Origin: Trichoplax sp. H2
Taxonomy: Eukaryota > Placozoa > Uniplacotomia > Trichoplacea
Reading direction: 5' to 3'
Assembly (NCBI GenBank): GCA_003344405.1
Contig: NOWV01000027.1
Span: 1-64,000, forward strand
DNA: 64,000 bases
In this document: piece by piece, positions 62,801 to 64,000 of the stretch
Layout: every line of letters starts with the position of its first letter
Position numbering within the stretch: position 1 is the first letter of the stretch
Program-made: the position numbers and the translations under genes
Notes under the pieces: generated by a model
The model's input: the letters and a program-made list of their open reading frames with translations, nothing else
The model's database searches: none
What the model was told of the DNA's origin: nothing

Positions 62801-64000
62801 AACATTCTGCAATAATTCCTTGTTCTTAGTGTACGGTAGGCAAGCTCTAAACAAGAGCATAGAACCAATTAATCCACCCTCGATCTTCGAACTTAACCGC
62901 TTATCATTTGCATTATTAATCTGCAATTAAAGATATACGTTAATGCCACCTCGCCTATCTTACATTACCTTTCAATCACCTTTAAAGTAATGTAGTGGGA
63001 TTAATTAAGCGGATTTTCTTGCGGAATATTATTAATACAGTTACAAGTAAATGTATAGTACATAGAATTATGCACTTATATATCTGCATACTTACAGCAG
63101 ACACAATAGCCGGAACATATTGCTGAAATAATACGGAAGGCCCGTACACTTTACAGATATGGGCTAGCAAATCTACCAGATATCCGTACTTAATGGTCTC
63201 ATTAACATTACTTGATCGTATATACGTATCTGTAGTATCGCTCCATACGTAGCCTGATGGTAGCAGTCTCAGCGCTTGATTTGCAATATATCTGCCCGTA
63301 AGAATTGGGCCCATAAAAGGAATTATTTCTTTAAGTGTTTCGACAGCAGCTTGACATACTTTAGATTCAGTAATGTTTTTTGCGTTATTAGAAAGACTAC
63401 TAGATTTTCTGCTGTCTCCATCCGAAGCTCTACTATCTACGTGATACTTTTCATTTTGAGTGGATTTATGCTTATCTCTTTCGCTACCAGAGAAACTATG
63501 TGACCTAAAGAGCATTCCATCGTCACTGTCAACAATTTTTGGATCCGAGGGAACTGTTAATGTATCAGAGATTCCTCGATTTGGTGGTTCTTCAGTGACT
63601 TGCAGTTCCAAAGAGGATCTGTCTGGTCCCTCTTCTTCGCTGTGTTTTCTTACAGTATCACTTGGTGGTCGATTTTTTTTGTTACTACCACTTAGGTATG
63701 ATACGTAATCTATAGCTATTGAATTGCGTCGAAATTTAGTTTTCCGTGAAGCGCTAGATTTTCTAGAGGATGAACTACTTTGTAGAGGACTTTCAGTGTT
63801 CGATCTTTTCGGACCAGGTCGGCGAGGATGTCGATTGACACTTTTGACATTATGAGGTAGTGACTCAATTAAAAAAGGGAGAAAATTTTCGATGTATGAT
63901 TGTAATCCAAGATAGTTAATAAGATTCATAGTAAAATGAATGTTTAAAAGGTGAACATGATCTTCCACAGGAATTTTAGATTCAAACAATTTTAGTATTG
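59870..64000 (-). CDS. WDR81: WD repeat-containing protein 81, C-terminal part (runs off the right edge)
   Basis: Partner of WDR91 that controls PtdIns3P on endosomes and supports autophagic clearance. The window holds the linker and the C-terminal WD40 propeller; the BEACH domain would lie to the right. The largest exon (62982-64000) is open through the edge, reads VPVEDHVH-like start ILKLFESKIPVEDHVH, a Ser-rich charged stretch (SSSSRKSSASRKTKFRR) and KEIIPFMGPILTGRYIANQA. Then IWQLALSYDERL (62090), HFLSGSRDKTVKLWSIENV (61320), EKVVSCDGGAVHV|WDGETGKTL (61160 and 61070), LRFIDTRSGNIVYDWKAS (60770), VAVGFASGKISVLDNRTGFI (60570), FLSSSGDHKICAWREDGKL (60380) and SIAALPLTKTVLVGSDSGDI (59910), stop TAG at 59870. 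The order and wording of the propeller blades follow human WDR81. The 5' end is outside the window. Confidence 0.92.

Overview
The window is nuclear DNA from an animal. It is AT-rich and gene-dense, and most genes are cut by many short introns with ordinary GT-AG borders. The predicted proteins are close to human orthologues (xanthine dehydrogenase, PSMA6, SLC35B2, PPP2R3C, SCAI, CREBZF, FKBP2, SNRPD2, WDR81). SCAI, CREBZF and WDR81 point to Metazoa. High protein conservation, many introns and short intergenic gaps suggest a slowly evolving early-branching animal such as a placozoan; this is an inference I could not test. Exons were joined by hand from splice consensus and family similarity, so single exon borders are less certain than gene identities.

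Layout. 1-1892 (-): 5' part of a first xanthine dehydrogenase gene, leaving the window on the left. 1893-7440: AT-rich, with a two-copy repeat and a GC-rich short ORF. 7441-9774 (-): ChaC2-type gamma-glutamylcyclotransferase. 9775-12736: a sequence present twice around a 20-N gap, very probably two unmerged haplotypes; it holds a tail-anchored SNARE-like fragment and much of a pentanucleotide repeat. 12737-15106 (-): proteasome subunit alpha-6. 15107-17243: pentanucleotide arrays and a hairpin element. 17244-30792 (-): a complete second xanthine dehydrogenase gene with more than 30 exons. 30793-34577: almost empty.

34578-36077 (-) is the Golgi PAPS transporter SLC35B2, head to head with PPP2R3C (37139-41273, +); an in-frame minisatellite lies between them. 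SCAI (41895-47154, -) converges on PPP2R3C and is head to head with the intronless CREBZF gene (48974-49693, +), again with pentanucleotide arrays between the two starts. FKBP2 (52003-54261, -) is head to head with SNRPD2 (55712-57424, +). The single SNRPD2 intron is filled by a five-unit tandem array whose unit ends resemble SNRPD2 exon 1. WDR81 (59870 to beyond 64000, -) closes the window.

The genes are mostly housekeeping functions (purine oxidation, glutathione turnover, proteolysis, sulfation, phosphatase targeting, transcription cofactors, ER folding, splicing, endosome maturation) and do not form one pathway. The most unusual feature is a genome-dispersed TACWG pentanucleotide (TACTG/TACAG) that builds self-complementary tracts. 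Where two alleles can be compared, every length difference I found near this word is a multiple of 5 bp. No new multi-gene system was found.
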